Assembly: GCF_003095655.1 (NCBI RefSeq)
Contig: NZ_CP029151.1
Coordinates: 3,347,001 to 3,411,000 of the forward strand
From: Dokdonia sp. Dokd-P16
Lineage (GTDB): Bacteria; Bacteroidota; Bacteroidia; Flavobacteriales; Flavobacteriaceae
DNA: 64,000 nt
Direction: 5' to 3'
This document shows positions 51,054 to 60,782 of the stretch, one piece after another. The notes below the pieces were generated by a model. That model was given only the letters and a program-made list of their open reading frames with translations, made no database searches and was not told where the DNA came from. Positions within the stretch are counted from its first letter, which is position 1. Each line of letters begins with the position of its first letter. A program made the translations under genes and the position numbers.

Positions 51054-51818
51054 CATCTTCCCTAACCTTATGCATTCCTCTCAGTCGTTCCTCACTCGTC
51101 GGATGCAAGAAAGAGGGGAATTTATTTGTATTCTTACTCGCATGTCAACATCTCCCCTAACCCCTCTTCGAAGAGGGGAATTGAAAAGTTCTTTTTGCGC
51201 AGCAAAAAAAACTCAACAACCACAACAGTGTCCCTCTTTGAAGAGGGAGTCAGGAGGATGTAACGCATAGTGCATGAAAATGGCTTACTCAAACGCAAAA
51301 CATCTCCACTAACCTTATGCATTCCTCTCGGTCGTTCCTCACTCGTCGGATGCAAGGAAGAGGGGAATTTGTTTGTCTGCTCACTCGCATGTCTACATCT
51401 CCCCTAACCCCTCTTCGAAGAGGGGAATTAATAAGTCCTTTTTGCGCAGCAAAAAAACTTAAACTCCACAACAGTGTCCCTCTTTGAAGAGGGAGTCAGG
51501 GAGATGTTACGCATAGTGCATGAAAATGGCTCACTCGAACGCAAAACATCTCCCCTAACCCCTCTTCGAAGAGGGGAAATAAAGAAGTCCTTTTTGCGTA
51601 GCAAAAAAAAACTCAACAACCACAACAGTGTCCCTCTTTGAAGAGGGAGTCAGGGAGATGTAATTCCTAGTGCATGAAAATGGCTCACTCGAACCCAACA
51701 TCTCCCCTTACCCCTCTTCCAAGAGGGGAAATAAAGAAGTCCTTTTTTGCAAAGCAAAAAAACTTAAACCGCAACAGTGTCCCTCTTTGAAGAGGGAGTC
51801 AGGGAGATGTTACGTACA
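51054..51818. repeat. Compound tandem array, order B-A-B-A-A-A
   Basis: A units (about 152 bp) start at 51149, 51396, 51547 and 51699 with CATCTCCCC. Each has two inverted repeats, CCCCTCTTCGAAGAGGGG and a near-palindrome CCCTCTTTGAAGAGGG, joined by TTTTTGCGCAGCAAAAAAA-like sequence. The fourth unit is cut short. B units (about 95 bp) start at 51054 and 51301 with the TGCATTCCTCT...GGATGCA inverted element. The 247-bp B-A pair is itself duplicated. It fills most of the 971-bp gap; no gene is supported there. Confidence 0.92.
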
Positions 51819-51919
51819 GTACATCAACCAAAACTTCCCTAGAGAAGTAAATAATAAACTTGAATTAAAATTTCAGACTACGAGATAGTAAATTGTATTT
51901 TAGTGCAAAAATTAAATAG

Positions 51920-53521
51920 ATGGAGGGAGTTCTTGAGTTTTTAGGTAATATCTCATGGTGGATGTGGCTGATTTTGGTAGTGGTTATTGTTGCTATAAGA
52001 GATATATTTTTTAATAAAAAGCATATCATCACGCGCAACTTCCCTGTGGTAGGGCATTTTAGGTATATGCTTGAAAGTATTGGACCAGAGTTACGCCAGT
52101 ATATTGTGGCCAATAACCGTGAGGAACTTCCTTTTAATCGTATAGAGCGCGGGTGGATTTATGCCTCTGCCAAAAATGAAAATAACTACGAAGGTTTTGG
52201 TACCGACCGTGATATTAATCAGTCGCATTATATCTTTATCAATAATGCCATGATGCCTTATAAGGTAGAGGAAAATCACCCTAATGCAAAAGACCCTTAC
52301 TTCCTTGCGTGTGCAAAAGTGATGGGCGCTGGTAGAAGAAAACGACCATATAGACCTAGCTCTATTATCAACGTGAGTGCTATGAGTTTTGGTAGCCTTT
52401 CGGCGAAAGCTGTAGAGTCCTTAAATCGAGGTTGTGCAAAAGCATACGCTTATCACAATACCGGTGAGGGCGGCCTCTCTCCTTACCATAAAAAAGGTGG
52501 AGATGTGGTGTTTCATTTTGGAACAGGATATTTTGGTGTACGCACAAAGGATGGCGGATTCTCAATGCCAAAAATGAAAAAACTTGTGGACGAAAATCCA
52601 CAAGTACGCGCCATAGAAGTAAAACTCTCACAAGGAGCAAAACCTGGAAAAGGAGGCGTACTCCCTGGATCAAAAATCACAAAAGAAATTGCCGAAATAC
52701 GCGGTGTGGAAGTGGGCAAGGATGTACTCTCTCCTCCTAACCACAAGGCATTTTCTAATGTACCAGAATTGGTTAACTTTGTAGAAAGTATCGCTCATGA
52801 AACAGGACTCCCAGTAGGAATTAAAGCTGCCATTGGAAAACTTGATGCGTGGCGCGAACTAGCAAAAATAATGGCAACCACCGGCAAAGGACCAGATTTT
52901 ATCACCATTGATGGTGGTGAAGGTGGTACAGGCGCTGCTCCACCAAGTTTTGCAGATCATGTGGCGCTACCGTGGGTATATGGATTCTCAGATATTTATA
53001 AGATTTTTAAGGAGTACCAGCTCACAGAGCGTGTAGTATTTATAGGCTCAGGAAAGTTAGGCTTCCCAGCTAAAGCCGCCATGGCTTTTGCGATGGGTGT
53101 AGACTGTATTAATGTTGCCCGTGAGGCCATGCTTGCCGTAGGTTGTATACAAGCCAAGGTGTGCCATAACAACACCTGCCCTTCTGGTGTTGCGACTCAA
53201 AACAAGTGGTTACAACGCGGTATAGACATCCCAGATAAGGCAGAGCGCACACATTATTACTTTAAAAATTTCAAGAAAGAACTACTAGAAATCACTCGCG
53301 CCTGCGGCTATGAACATCCTTGCCAGCTCACCATGGACGATGTAGATATTAACCTAGGAGATAAAAACCTTACCCAGACCCTAGCAGATGTGTATGGATA
53401 CAATAAAGTAGTCGTACCATTTAAAGGAGCCGCTACCCTCATGGCATGCCCAGATCTAGGAGGTAATTATAACAAAGCACAAGTTGCAGACGAAATTGAT
53501 ATGAAAGACGTGCGTTATTAA
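51920..53521 (+). CDS. FMN-binding glutamate synthase family protein
   Basis: 533 residues: an N-terminal membrane segment (about 10-28), then a glutamate synthase central/FMN-binding (GltB-2) domain. 'SSIINVSAMSFGSLSAKAVESLNRG', 'HNTGEGGLSPYHKKGGDVVFHFGTGYFGVR', 'ITIDGGEGGTGAAPPSFADHVALPW' and the Cys-rich 'CIQAKVCHNNTCPSGVATQ' (iron-sulfur) are clear. It lacks the amidotransferase domain, so it is not full glutamate synthase; membrane anchorage suggests an electron-transfer role. A TTTCGGCGAAAG palindrome variant lies in it. Confidence 0.9.
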   Translation: MEGVLEFLGNISWWMWLILVVVIVAIRDIFFNKKHIITRNFPVVGHFRYMLESIGPELRQYIVANNREELPFNRIERGWIYASAKNENNYEGFGTDRDINQSHYIFINNAMMPYKVEENHPNAKDPYFLACAKVMGAGRRKRPYRPSSIINVSAMSFGSLSAKAVESLNRGCAKAYAYHNTGEGGLSPYHKKGGDVVFHFGTGYFGVRTKDGGFSMPKMKKLVDENPQVRAIEVKLSQGAKPGKGGVLPGSKITKEIAEIRGVEVGKDVLSPPNHKAFSNVPELVNFVESIAHETGLPVGIKAAIGKLDAWRELAKIMATTGKGPDFITIDGGEGGTGAAPPSFADHVALPWVYGFSDIYKIFKEYQLTERVVFIGSGKLGFPAKAAMAFAMGVDCINVAREAMLAVGCIQAKVCHNNTCPSGVATQNKWLQRGIDIPDKAERTHYYFKNFKKELLEITRACGYEHPCQLTMDDVDINLGDKNLTQTLADVYGYNKVVVPFKGAATLMACPDLGGNYNKAQVADEIDMKDVRY

Positions 53522-53527
53522 AAGTAC

Positions 53528-53541
53528 GCTTTCGCGAAAAT
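53528..53541. repeat. Palindrome copy, 2 mismatches
   Basis: GCTTTCGCGAAAAT in the gap after the glutamate synthase-like gene. Confidence 0.75.
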
Positions 53542-53605
53542 GTGAACTCAAATCACATAATTACATTAAATATCACAGAAATGCGGAAAACCGTATGTAA
53601 ATAAT

Positions 53606-53639
53606 AAAAAGGAGTTGTAAGTTTAACAACTCCTTTTTT
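53606..53639 (+). terminator. Intrinsic terminator
   Basis: AAAAAGGAGTTGT / ACAACTCCTTTTTT stem 85 bp after the glutamate synthase-like gene. Confidence 0.85.
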
Positions 53640-53792
53640 GGTTTTAAGAAGTGGCTGATGTTTCCAGCAGACTGTTATTTTAATAATGAATATGGGTAAT
53701 TTTGAAAGCTCTATGCGCAGTGCACAACTCTCAAATTCATTGTATATTTAGAGGAAACGAACAAGACCATAAATTAAAGCAAATCAGCAATA

Positions 53793-53848
53793 CCGACAGC
53801 TATCGGGAGCCGCACTCGCTTTATGCAGTGGCCTGTTAGCATACATTT
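53793..53848. repeat. Left boundary of the LRR-gene element: hairpins plus inverted repeat
   Basis: CCGACAGCTATCGG hairpin (53793-53806), GCC-G-CACT...AGTGGC hairpin with an unpaired G (53809-53832), then TGTTAGCATACATTT (53834-53848). The last matches the complement of 55146-55160 at 14 of 15 positions. Confidence 0.6.
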
Positions 53849-53858
53849 GAACAAATCA

Positions 53859-55142
53859 ATGAACATATTCAATAAAGCCAAATCATTTTTAGAAAAAGAC
53901 AATTTTGACAATGTTCGAATTGACAAACTAACATTAAATGACAAAAAGTATGAGCAAACTACTGATACTGTTTGGTTTGTACCAAATAATATTGAGCAAT
54001 GTATAAGAGCTACTGAAAAACTTAATATTGAACATATTCATTTACAAACTTATACTCTCGATTTTCTAAATGATAAAAGATTAAAAAATGTCAAAGGAAT
54101 ATACATTCAATTTGAGATTGACGATTTAAGTCCATTAATGAATTTTCACCAATTAACTCATCTTAGAATATCTGAGGATAATAATAAAGTTTTTGATTTT
54201 TCGAACTTCCCTAATTTGATATTCTTAAATGGTATTGGACCAAAAAAATATGTAAATTTTGAAAAACTAACAAAGCTCAAACACGCATATATGAGGAATT
54301 ATAGAAAAAGGGACTTTTCAGAATTCTCAAACTTTCCAGACCTAAGAACACTTGAAATCTATTCTGGTGCTTGCGAAAATTTAAATGGATTATCTGGTTT
54401 AAAAAAATTAGAAGAATTAAAATTAGAAAAGTGTCCTAAATTAATATCTCTAAATGGAATTGATGAAACTAATGTTGATTTAAAATTATTACACCTAAGA
54501 AACTGTAAAAAGCTTCAAGAAGTTTCATCTTTAAGTGAATTAACAAATATTACTGATTTAATGATCTCGGAAGTGAACGAATTAGATTCTTTCCAGTTTT
54601 TGTCATCGTTAACAAAAATTCAAAATTTACATATAAATCCATTATTGATTGGAGTTAAAAAAGATGATTACTACCCATTAGTTGACAAATTGCAGAGTAT
54701 TGGTAAATTAGAACAGCTTAAAAAATGGGAAAAATTAGATGATTATTTAAATAAAAAGATTGACATTGAACAATTTAAAAAAGAGAAAACATCTGATTTA
54801 CAATCAATACTCAATCATTTATCAATAAAAGATTGGACTGGAAAATATGAAGATGGTCTTGATCAATACAATCTTAAAAATTGCAAAAAAGCTGAAAAAA
54901 TAATATCAAAATTAATTAGCAAACTTGAGACAAATAATGATATGAGCGAAAAAGAAAAAGTCGAACATATTAAGTTAAGTGTTTTGGAATTCAATAAACT
55001 TAACGATAGTTTAGATGGTTGCTTTATTGAAACAGGAGAAAGGGAAGAACTCTGTGATATATTTGACAACATTGCTGATTCGATAGGAATTGACATACAA
55101 AATTATGAAGATGGAATAGCCAGCGAATGGAGAGATTGGTAA
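53859..55142 (+). CDS. LRR-like hypothetical protein, AT-rich
   Basis: 427 residues from the ATG at 53859 (MNIFNKAKSFLEKDNFDN). The middle part contains irregular leucine-rich repeats ('LRTLEIYSGACENLNGLSGLKKLEELKLEKCPKLISLNGIDE..LKLLHLRNCKKLQEVSSLSELTNITDLMIS'). The C-terminal third is charged and helical, ending 'DGIASEWRDW'. No signal peptide, so a cytosolic protein-binding role (for example immunity or regulation) is possible but unproven. Base composition is clearly more AT-rich than neighbours, and inverted repeats flank it closely; probably horizontally acquired. Confidence 0.75.
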   Translation: MNIFNKAKSFLEKDNFDNVRIDKLTLNDKKYEQTTDTVWFVPNNIEQCIRATEKLNIEHIHLQTYTLDFLNDKRLKNVKGIYIQFEIDDLSPLMNFHQLTHLRISEDNNKVFDFSNFPNLIFLNGIGPKKYVNFEKLTKLKHAYMRNYRKRDFSEFSNFPDLRTLEIYSGACENLNGLSGLKKLEELKLEKCPKLISLNGIDETNVDLKLLHLRNCKKLQEVSSLSELTNITDLMISEVNELDSFQFLSSLTKIQNLHINPLLIGVKKDDYYPLVDKLQSIGKLEQLKKWEKLDDYLNKKIDIEQFKKEKTSDLQSILNHLSIKDWTGKYEDGLDQYNLKNCKKAEKIISKLISKLETNNDMSEKEKVEHIKLSVLEFNKLNDSLDGCFIETGEREELCDIFDNIADSIGIDIQNYEDGIASEWRDW

Positions 55143-55145
55143 AAA

Positions 55146-55160
55146 AACGTATGCTAACAA
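55146..55160. repeat. Right boundary inverted repeat (AAACGTATGCTAACA)
   Basis: 3 bp after the LRR-like gene stop; inverted partner of 53834-53848. Confidence 0.6.
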
Positions 55161-55431
55161 AGAACTGAGTTACAAAATAAACCTTTTTAAGCTAATCTCA
55201 ATCTAAACATTTCATCATAGAATCTTGTTGACGTGATGACAGCACAAACTTGTTTAAGAGTTCATTTGTAATTATGATAAGTGCTAGCGTTCTGCTCATA
55301 TTGTTCTCTTGCTATTCTTTCTATCATTCACTGTTCCTAAAATCCCAAAACTCTCAATACCGTAACAAAACTGCCGATTTACGTACTAACTAATAACTAT
55401 GTAAATCTCCAAAACATTATAAACTAAAATC
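55161..55431. other. Non-coding gap
   Basis: No gene, terminator or repeat recognised in this AT-rich stretch; presumably holds the promoter of the next gene. Confidence 0.5.
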
Positions 55432-55899
55432 ATGTATCCATTATCACTCACCAACCGCATATTATATGGCATTACCATACTCATATCACTGGTGGTACTT
55501 ATGGATTTTGCTTTACCTGGAGCTCGGTATTCGGAGGATGTGGTTTCCGTATCTAGAAACAAAGAAAAATATTATAATGCTGGTGGAAACTCGCACAACA
55601 CTTACCAAGTAGTGACTGCTACTCGTCAGTTTTCGGTTTCAAAAGATGTTGCAACCACTTTGGAGGGTAACCAAATTGATTATGCGCTGTCTTTGCTTTT
55701 TAAAGAAGTTAATGAGTATAAGCTAGCTACGTCAGAGAAGAGCCACCTCTATTCTTTTAGAGTAGTTTCTGGGCTGGTACTTCCACTGCTTGTCCTTCTC
55801 GCTTTAGGCATCAGTTATGGCTTTAAAAAAGACTTAAGCATCTTAGTCTTTGTCTTGCAGGTATTAACTGCAGGGAATCTTGTTATGCTGTTGCTTTAG
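55432..55899 (+). CDS. Two-helix membrane protein of unknown function
   Basis: 155 residues with membrane segments at about 8-28 and 108-130, plus a third hydrophobic C-terminal stretch ('DLSILVFVLQVLTAGNLVMLLL'). An extracytoplasmic region of about 75 residues lies between the first two. Not recognised. Confidence 0.6.
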   Translation: MYPLSLTNRILYGITILISLVVLMDFALPGARYSEDVVSVSRNKEKYYNAGGNSHNTYQVVTATRQFSVSKDVATTLEGNQIDYALSLLFKEVNEYKLATSEKSHLYSFRVVSGLVLPLLVLLALGISYGFKKDLSILVFVLQVLTAGNLVMLLL

Positions 55900-56004
55900 T
55901 GTGCTTTACAGCGTACTATATTTCGTCAATTATAATGATATCAAGTTTATAACCTGTTCTTATCAATGTGCTGAATTAATGAGAAAATGATGTTGAATTG
56001 TCAC

Positions 56005-56018
56005 ATTTTCGCGAAAGC
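56005..56018. repeat. Palindrome copy, 2 mismatches
   Basis: ATTTTCGCGAAAGC, intergenic, before the DUF6642-like gene 3' end. Confidence 0.75.
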
Positions 56019-56049
56019 GTATTTTATAATATTCTGCCTAAATTAACGA

Positions 56050-56646
56050 TTAATAATACAGTCTAAAATCAAGGAGCTTGCAGAGTTTGTAGTGTTTTTG
56101 AAACATCTCTTCTACCACTTCTTTAAAGTCTTCATTTTCTTGAAACATATTAAAAAACACTCTATCTATAGTGTCTGTGCTAGACAATAAACTATTGCTA
56201 GATCCATAGCCAGAGATAGCACGGGCACCGGTAACATCAAGAAAATATTGCGATTCTTCGTCAGTTAAATTGAGTGCTTTTTTATTTGAAAAATGGATGA
56301 TTTTACCTGTCATTCTTCCTTCAAAAATTTCGGCAATTTCCTCAATGCTGTAGTAATAATCATTGAGCATGATATTATTAGCCTGGCCTGGCATAATGAG
56401 GTAAATGAGTTCATAATCTTTAAAGTTATGATCATCATACACCAGCGTGTTTAGACTTTCCTCCAGCCCTTCTATGGTGTCGCAAGTCTTATAGATACTA
56501 GCAATTCCTTGCTTTAGAGCGATATCTTCGAGTGTTGTCACCACCTCTGTGACAACCTCCTGATCGACATCCGGAACTGCCTCGAGACAATAAATAAATT
56601 TTTCTGCTGCTACTGTGGGGATGATGCTGGCAAAGATATCCTTCAT
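56050..56646 (-). CDS. DUF6642-like protein
   Basis: 198 residues with start chosen at 56646 (MKDIFASIIPT; the in-frame ATG at 56745 adds a less typical hydrophobic stretch). 'KFIYCLEAVPDVDQ..VTTLEDIALKQGIASIYKTCDTIEGLEESLNTLVYDDHNFKDYELIYLIMPGQ' resembles DUF6642, a family of small proteins of unknown role that may relate to caspase-like (CHAT) folds. Evidence is weak; monocistronic. Confidence 0.55.
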   Translation of the reverse strand: MKDIFASIIPTVAAEKFIYCLEAVPDVDQEVVTEVVTTLEDIALKQGIASIYKTCDTIEGLEESLNTLVYDDHNFKDYELIYLIMPGQANNIMLNDYYYSIEEIAEIFEGRMTGKIIHFSNKKALNLTDEESQYFLDVTGARAISGYGSSNSLLSSTDTIDRVFFNMFQENEDFKEVVEEMFQKHYKLCKLLDFRLYY

Positions 56647-57012
56647 ATTAATTAATATTCTTACACGATCTCCATACTCAATTACAGAGGGATTTATAAG
56701 AGATGTTATGTTTGTGCTATAGCTTACAAAAATAAAAGAAAACAATCTTAGCAGCTGTTAAAGACTGTCTTAAAAATGGCACCTATATTCAATCGTAAGA
56801 AGCTCATAAATTGTTTGGACATATTCTTAGAATATAATATTATTAGATTAATAAGAACATCATGTGATGAATACCTATGTTGTTGTTTTTATGCTTTCGC
56901 GAAAGCATAACTTAATCTTTTTAAGTAATGTAAGTAGTATATAATTTATTTTTAATATTTTTATCTATTAGCTTATCTTATAAGTTGTTATACCCCATCT
57001 AAGAGAGATTTT
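56647..57012. other. Gap before the hybrid kinase gene
   Basis: Contains one exact palindrome copy (56893-56906) and AT-rich sequence that probably holds divergent promoters; no gene seen. Confidence 0.5.
56893..56906. repeat. Palindrome copy, exact
   Basis: Exact copy about 107 bp upstream of the hybrid kinase gene; the last family member in the window. Confidence 0.95.
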
Positions 57013-60000
57013 ATGCCTAATAATACCCGTATTATAGACGTTAACAAAAAGCCTACTTATCAAGAATTAGAAAGGCAAATAGCTGAATTAAAGTCTGAAA
57101 GGAAACAGGGTTATAAAGAGCTCTTTGATAATTCTACAATCTCTATTTGGAATGAAGATTTTACGCTAGTTTTTGAAGAAATAGAAAGGCTCAAAACACT
57201 AGAGATTCCAAATATTAAAAAATATTTAAAGAAAAATCCCGACGTACTATATTCTTTAATACAAAAATTGAAAATTAATAGTGTTAATAGGGCTACTTTA
57301 AAACTATTTAAAGCAGAAAATAATCAAGATTTTTTTCACAATCTTCAAAATACTTTTGGACACGGAGCAGATAAGGTGTTCTTAAGACTTATAGTAGCAA
57401 TATGGAAAAATAAAAAAACATTTAATTCTGAAGTAAATTACAAAACCTTGAAGGGTGATGAGTTTGAAGCATTATTTTCTATACGTATTCCTCAAACTTT
57501 ATTAGAACAAAAAACAGTACCTGTCACAATACAAAGTATCAGTGCGCTAAAAGAGGCTGAATCTGCAAAAAAAGACTCCATCTTAAAGTTACAACAGGCC
57601 CAAAAGTTAGGTAAAATGGGAAGCTGGGAATGGGAGTGGGATACTGATACTGCTTACTGGTCTAATGAAATGTATGAAATTTATGGTGTAAAAAGAGGAG
57701 AATTTAAACCTACAAGTAATAATGTACGCGACTTAATCTTGCCGGAAGATAGAGCTAAAGTGAAGAATGTGATCAAAAGGCTTTTTAATGATGAAGCTAT
57801 GGAAGCATTCGAATTTAGAATTGTAAGATCAAACAACGAAATAAGATATTTAAGTATTCTAGGTATAGAAATCATTGGGGGTAAAGCTTTTGGTGTTACA
57901 CAAGATATAACTGATAGAAAAATAATAGAGATTGATCTGGATGCGGCACAGACGCTAGCAAAAGTAGGAAGTTGGTTCTTTAATATCGCGACTGGTAAAA
58001 TAAAATGGTCCAAAGCCATGTTTAATATTTGGGGATTTAAGCCTTGCCAAGGTGCTCCTACATATGATGAATTAGTTAAACGAGTTCATCCTGATGATTT
58101 GAGATTATGGAATATCTCTGTACAGAAAGCTATCACACTTGGGATTCCTTATGATATAGAACACAAAATCTATCTTCCTAATGGAATAGAAAAGACTGTA
58201 AGGGGTATATGTGAGCCCGTAGTTTGTCCCAACGGTAATGTTATAAGTTTGAAGGGGACAGGTCAAGATATTACTGAACAAAAACTTATAGATGCAGAGC
58301 TTATAAGTGCTAAGGAAAAAGCAGAAAAAAGTAAAAACCACCTCAATAATATTATTAATAATATAGGAGATCCAGTCTTTGTAAAAGATGACCAAAGTAG
58401 ATTGCTTATAGTCAATGAAGCGTTTTGCAAACTTTTTGGATTTAAGAGAGATAATATTATCGGTAAGACACTTGCAGAGGAAGTATCAGCTTCTGAAAGA
58501 GAATCATTTTTAAGTATTGATAGACAATTAATACTTGATGGAATTGAAAATATAGCCGAAGAATCAATTACCATTAGAGATGGAGAAACTCAAAGAATTT
58601 CTACGAGAAAAACGCGATTTATAGATACAGAAGGAAAAATTTTTATCGTGGGAGTTATACACGACATTACAGAGCGTTTTAATACAGGAAATGTTATAAG
58701 AGAAGCAAAAGAACGTGCAGAAGAGAATGAAGAACGCTTTCGCCTATTAATGCTTAACCTTGAAGCTGGTGTTGTTGTTCACGCTCCCGACACTTCTGTG
58801 GTTCAAAACAACCATAGAGCATCAGAAATATTAGGCTTAGATAAAAACTATTTACAAGGTAAAAATCCTTTTAATGCTGGTTTGGAGTTTGTTAACCCTG
58901 ATTCCTCTCCAATACCATTTGCAGAATATCCCGTAAACAAAATTGCAGGAAGTAAAGAACCTGTTAAAGATCAAATAGCAGGGCTTATAAGAGCAGATAA
59001 AAATGAAATTAAGTGGCTTACAATAAATGGTTTTCCAGTACTAAATAGTATAGGTGAAGTCATAGAAATAGTTACTGTTTTTATTGATATTACCGAACAA
59101 CGACAAAATGAGAAAGACAAGTTTGCAGCCAAATTATTACTAGATAAAACAGCAAAAGAATTAACCGATGCTCAGGCACTAGCCAAAATTGGAAGTTGGC
59201 TAGTAAAACCTTCTGGTATGAAGATGGAGTGGTCTAAAGAAATGTACCATATATGGGGCTTCGATTACAGAGACGGTCATCCAGACTATAAAAAGGTAGT
59301 AGAAAGGGTTCATCCAGATGATATAGCTATCCTCAAAGATGCAGTTGACAAGGCGATTAGTAAAGGAACACCTTACAATATAGAATATAGAATTTGTATC
59401 CCAAATCAACCAGAAAAAACAATAAGAGCAATATGCCAACCTATAATGGATGATGCCGGAAATGTCATAAGTCTTGCAGGAACAAATCAAGATATCACAC
59501 AACAAAAATTATTATCTAAAGAATTAATAAGTGCCAAGGAAAAAGCGGAAGAAAGCGATAGATTAAAGTCGGCATTTCTTGCTAATTTGAGTCATGAGAT
59601 GCGGACACCAATGAACGGTATATTAGGTTTCTCAGAATTATTAAGGAGAAAAAATATTTCTGATGAAAAGAAGGATATTTATTTAGAACTTATAGAGAAA
59701 GAAGGGCACCGTCTTTTAAGTTTTATATCAAACATTGTAGATATCTCTAAGATTGAATCAAATATCATAAATATAGATAGCTCCCATGTAAATGTTAATA
59801 ATCTTATAGATGATCTATTTTCAAAATATCATATAAAATTAGAGAATACAGGCGTTGAACTTCTAGCATGTAAAGGATTTGAAAATGCAGATAGTTTTAT
59901 AGAAACCGATGAAAATAAACTAGTCCAGATCATTTCTAACTTATTAGAAAACGCAATAAAATTTACGAAAGAAGGTACTATAGAATTTGGTTATTCGTTA

Positions 60001-60663
60001 AGTGGAGATAACCTTAAATTCTTTGTGAAGGACTCTGGTATTGGGATTGAAAAGGAAGAACAAGAGAATATATTCAACAGGTTTACACAAGGTAGACGAG
60101 AGCAAACTCATAATCTCGGTGTAGGGCTTGGATTATCAATTGTAAAAGGCCTCATAAAACTTCTAGATGGTGATGTGTGGATTAATTCTCAACTAGGAGA
60201 AGGATCAACATTTTACTTTACAATTCCATATAAAAAAGTAATAAACAAAACTGCTTTACCAAATACTTTTAATGAAACCACCTTAGAGAATGGTGATTTT
60301 ACGATTTTAATAGCAGAGGATGATAATTTAAGTTTTCTTTATGTACAGGCCTGTCTTTCTGATTATGACTGTACTATTTTACGAGCTATCAATGGTAAAG
60401 AGGCTGTTGAGCTAGTGCACAAAAATTGTAATATCGATTTAGTGTTGATGGATATTAATATGCCTATCATGGATGGTAATGAAGCGTTAGAAGAAATAAG
60501 AAAAACCAATAAAGAGATAACAATAATTGCTCAGACAGGTCTTGCTATGTCTGGAGACAAAGAAAAAATGCTCAATGCAGGTTTTGATGATTATATTTCC
60601 AAACCTATTTCTACAGCACAACTAATTAGTACAATAAACAAACATTTAAAAATAACAACCTAG
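57013..60663 (+). CDS. Multi-PAS hybrid histidine kinase with receiver domain
   Basis: 1216-residue soluble signalling kinase. After an N-terminal coiled/PAS-like region come about five PAS/PAC units (near 198, 314, 442, 577 and 725). Then HisKA with His861 in SHEMRTPMNGILGF, HATPase with 'NLLENAIKFT', 'DSGIGIEKEE' and 'GVGLGLSIVKG', and a receiver domain with Asp1147 in LMDINMP. No membrane segment is visible, so it senses an internal signal. PAS units 2 and 5 are very similar to each other. No separate response regulator is adjacent; output may go through a phosphotransfer protein elsewhere. Confidence 0.95.
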   Translation: MPNNTRIIDVNKKPTYQELERQIAELKSERKQGYKELFDNSTISIWNEDFTLVFEEIERLKTLEIPNIKKYLKKNPDVLYSLIQKLKINSVNRATLKLFKAENNQDFFHNLQNTFGHGADKVFLRLIVAIWKNKKTFNSEVNYKTLKGDEFEALFSIRIPQTLLEQKTVPVTIQSISALKEAESAKKDSILKLQQAQKLGKMGSWEWEWDTDTAYWSNEMYEIYGVKRGEFKPTSNNVRDLILPEDRAKVKNVIKRLFNDEAMEAFEFRIVRSNNEIRYLSILGIEIIGGKAFGVTQDITDRKIIEIDLDAAQTLAKVGSWFFNIATGKIKWSKAMFNIWGFKPCQGAPTYDELVKRVHPDDLRLWNISVQKAITLGIPYDIEHKIYLPNGIEKTVRGICEPVVCPNGNVISLKGTGQDITEQKLIDAELISAKEKAEKSKNHLNNIINNIGDPVFVKDDQSRLLIVNEAFCKLFGFKRDNIIGKTLAEEVSASERESFLSIDRQLILDGIENIAEESITIRDGETQRISTRKTRFIDTEGKIFIVGVIHDITERFNTGNVIREAKERAEENEERFRLLMLNLEAGVVVHAPDTSVVQNNHRASEILGLDKNYLQGKNPFNAGLEFVNPDSSPIPFAEYPVNKIAGSKEPVKDQIAGLIRADKNEIKWLTINGFPVLNSIGEVIEIVTVFIDITEQRQNEKDKFAAKLLLDKTAKELTDAQALAKIGSWLVKPSGMKMEWSKEMYHIWGFDYRDGHPDYKKVVERVHPDDIAILKDAVDKAISKGTPYNIEYRICIPNQPEKTIRAICQPIMDDAGNVISLAGTNQDITQQKLLSKELISAKEKAEESDRLKSAFLANLSHEMRTPMNGILGFSELLRRKNISDEKKDIYLELIEKEGHRLLSFISNIVDISKIESNIINIDSSHVNVNNLIDDLFSKYHIKLENTGVELLACKGFENADSFIETDENKLVQIISNLLENAIKFTKEGTIEFGYSLSGDNLKFFVKDSGIGIEKEEQENIFNRFTQGRREQTHNLGVGLGLSIVKGLIKLLDGDVWINSQLGEGSTFYFTIPYKKVINKTALPNTFNETTLENGDFTILIAEDDNLSFLYVQACLSDYDCTILRAINGKEAVELVHKNCNIDLVLMDINMPIMDGNEALEEIRKTNKEITIIAQTGLAMSGDKEKMLNAGFDDYISKPISTAQLISTINKHLKITT

Positions 60664-60755
60664 TATAAATTTCTCATTTATAATAAAAACTCTTTTATTT
60701 GGCATAAGTTTTTTTTGTAAAATAAAGCATACTTTCTTTGTTCATAAATACTTCT

Positions 60756-60774
60756 ACTACTTACACCAAGTAGT
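60756..60774. promoter_or_regulatory. Inverted repeat ACTACTT-N5-AAGTAGT
   Basis: Perfect 7-bp arms between the ends of the kinase and hxlR genes. Its core TACTT-N5-AAGTA resembles HxlR/YodB-type operators but it is downstream of hxlR. Confidence 0.3.
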
Positions 60775-60782
60775 CTGCTTCA

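Noticed and set aside
51054-51818. CRISPR array
   Set aside because: Units are about 95 and 152 bp, nearly identical along their length, with no unique spacers of 30-40 bp and no cas genes.
51034-51888. Several 60-80-residue open frames on both strands (SPLRRGVRGDV-like)
   Set aside because: They lie wholly within the tandem repeat array, repeat with its units, and have no gene-like start context.
60756-60774. Inverted repeat as the terminator of the hybrid kinase gene
   Set aside because: No T run follows it and it lies about 95 bp beyond the stop; better treated as a possible protein site.
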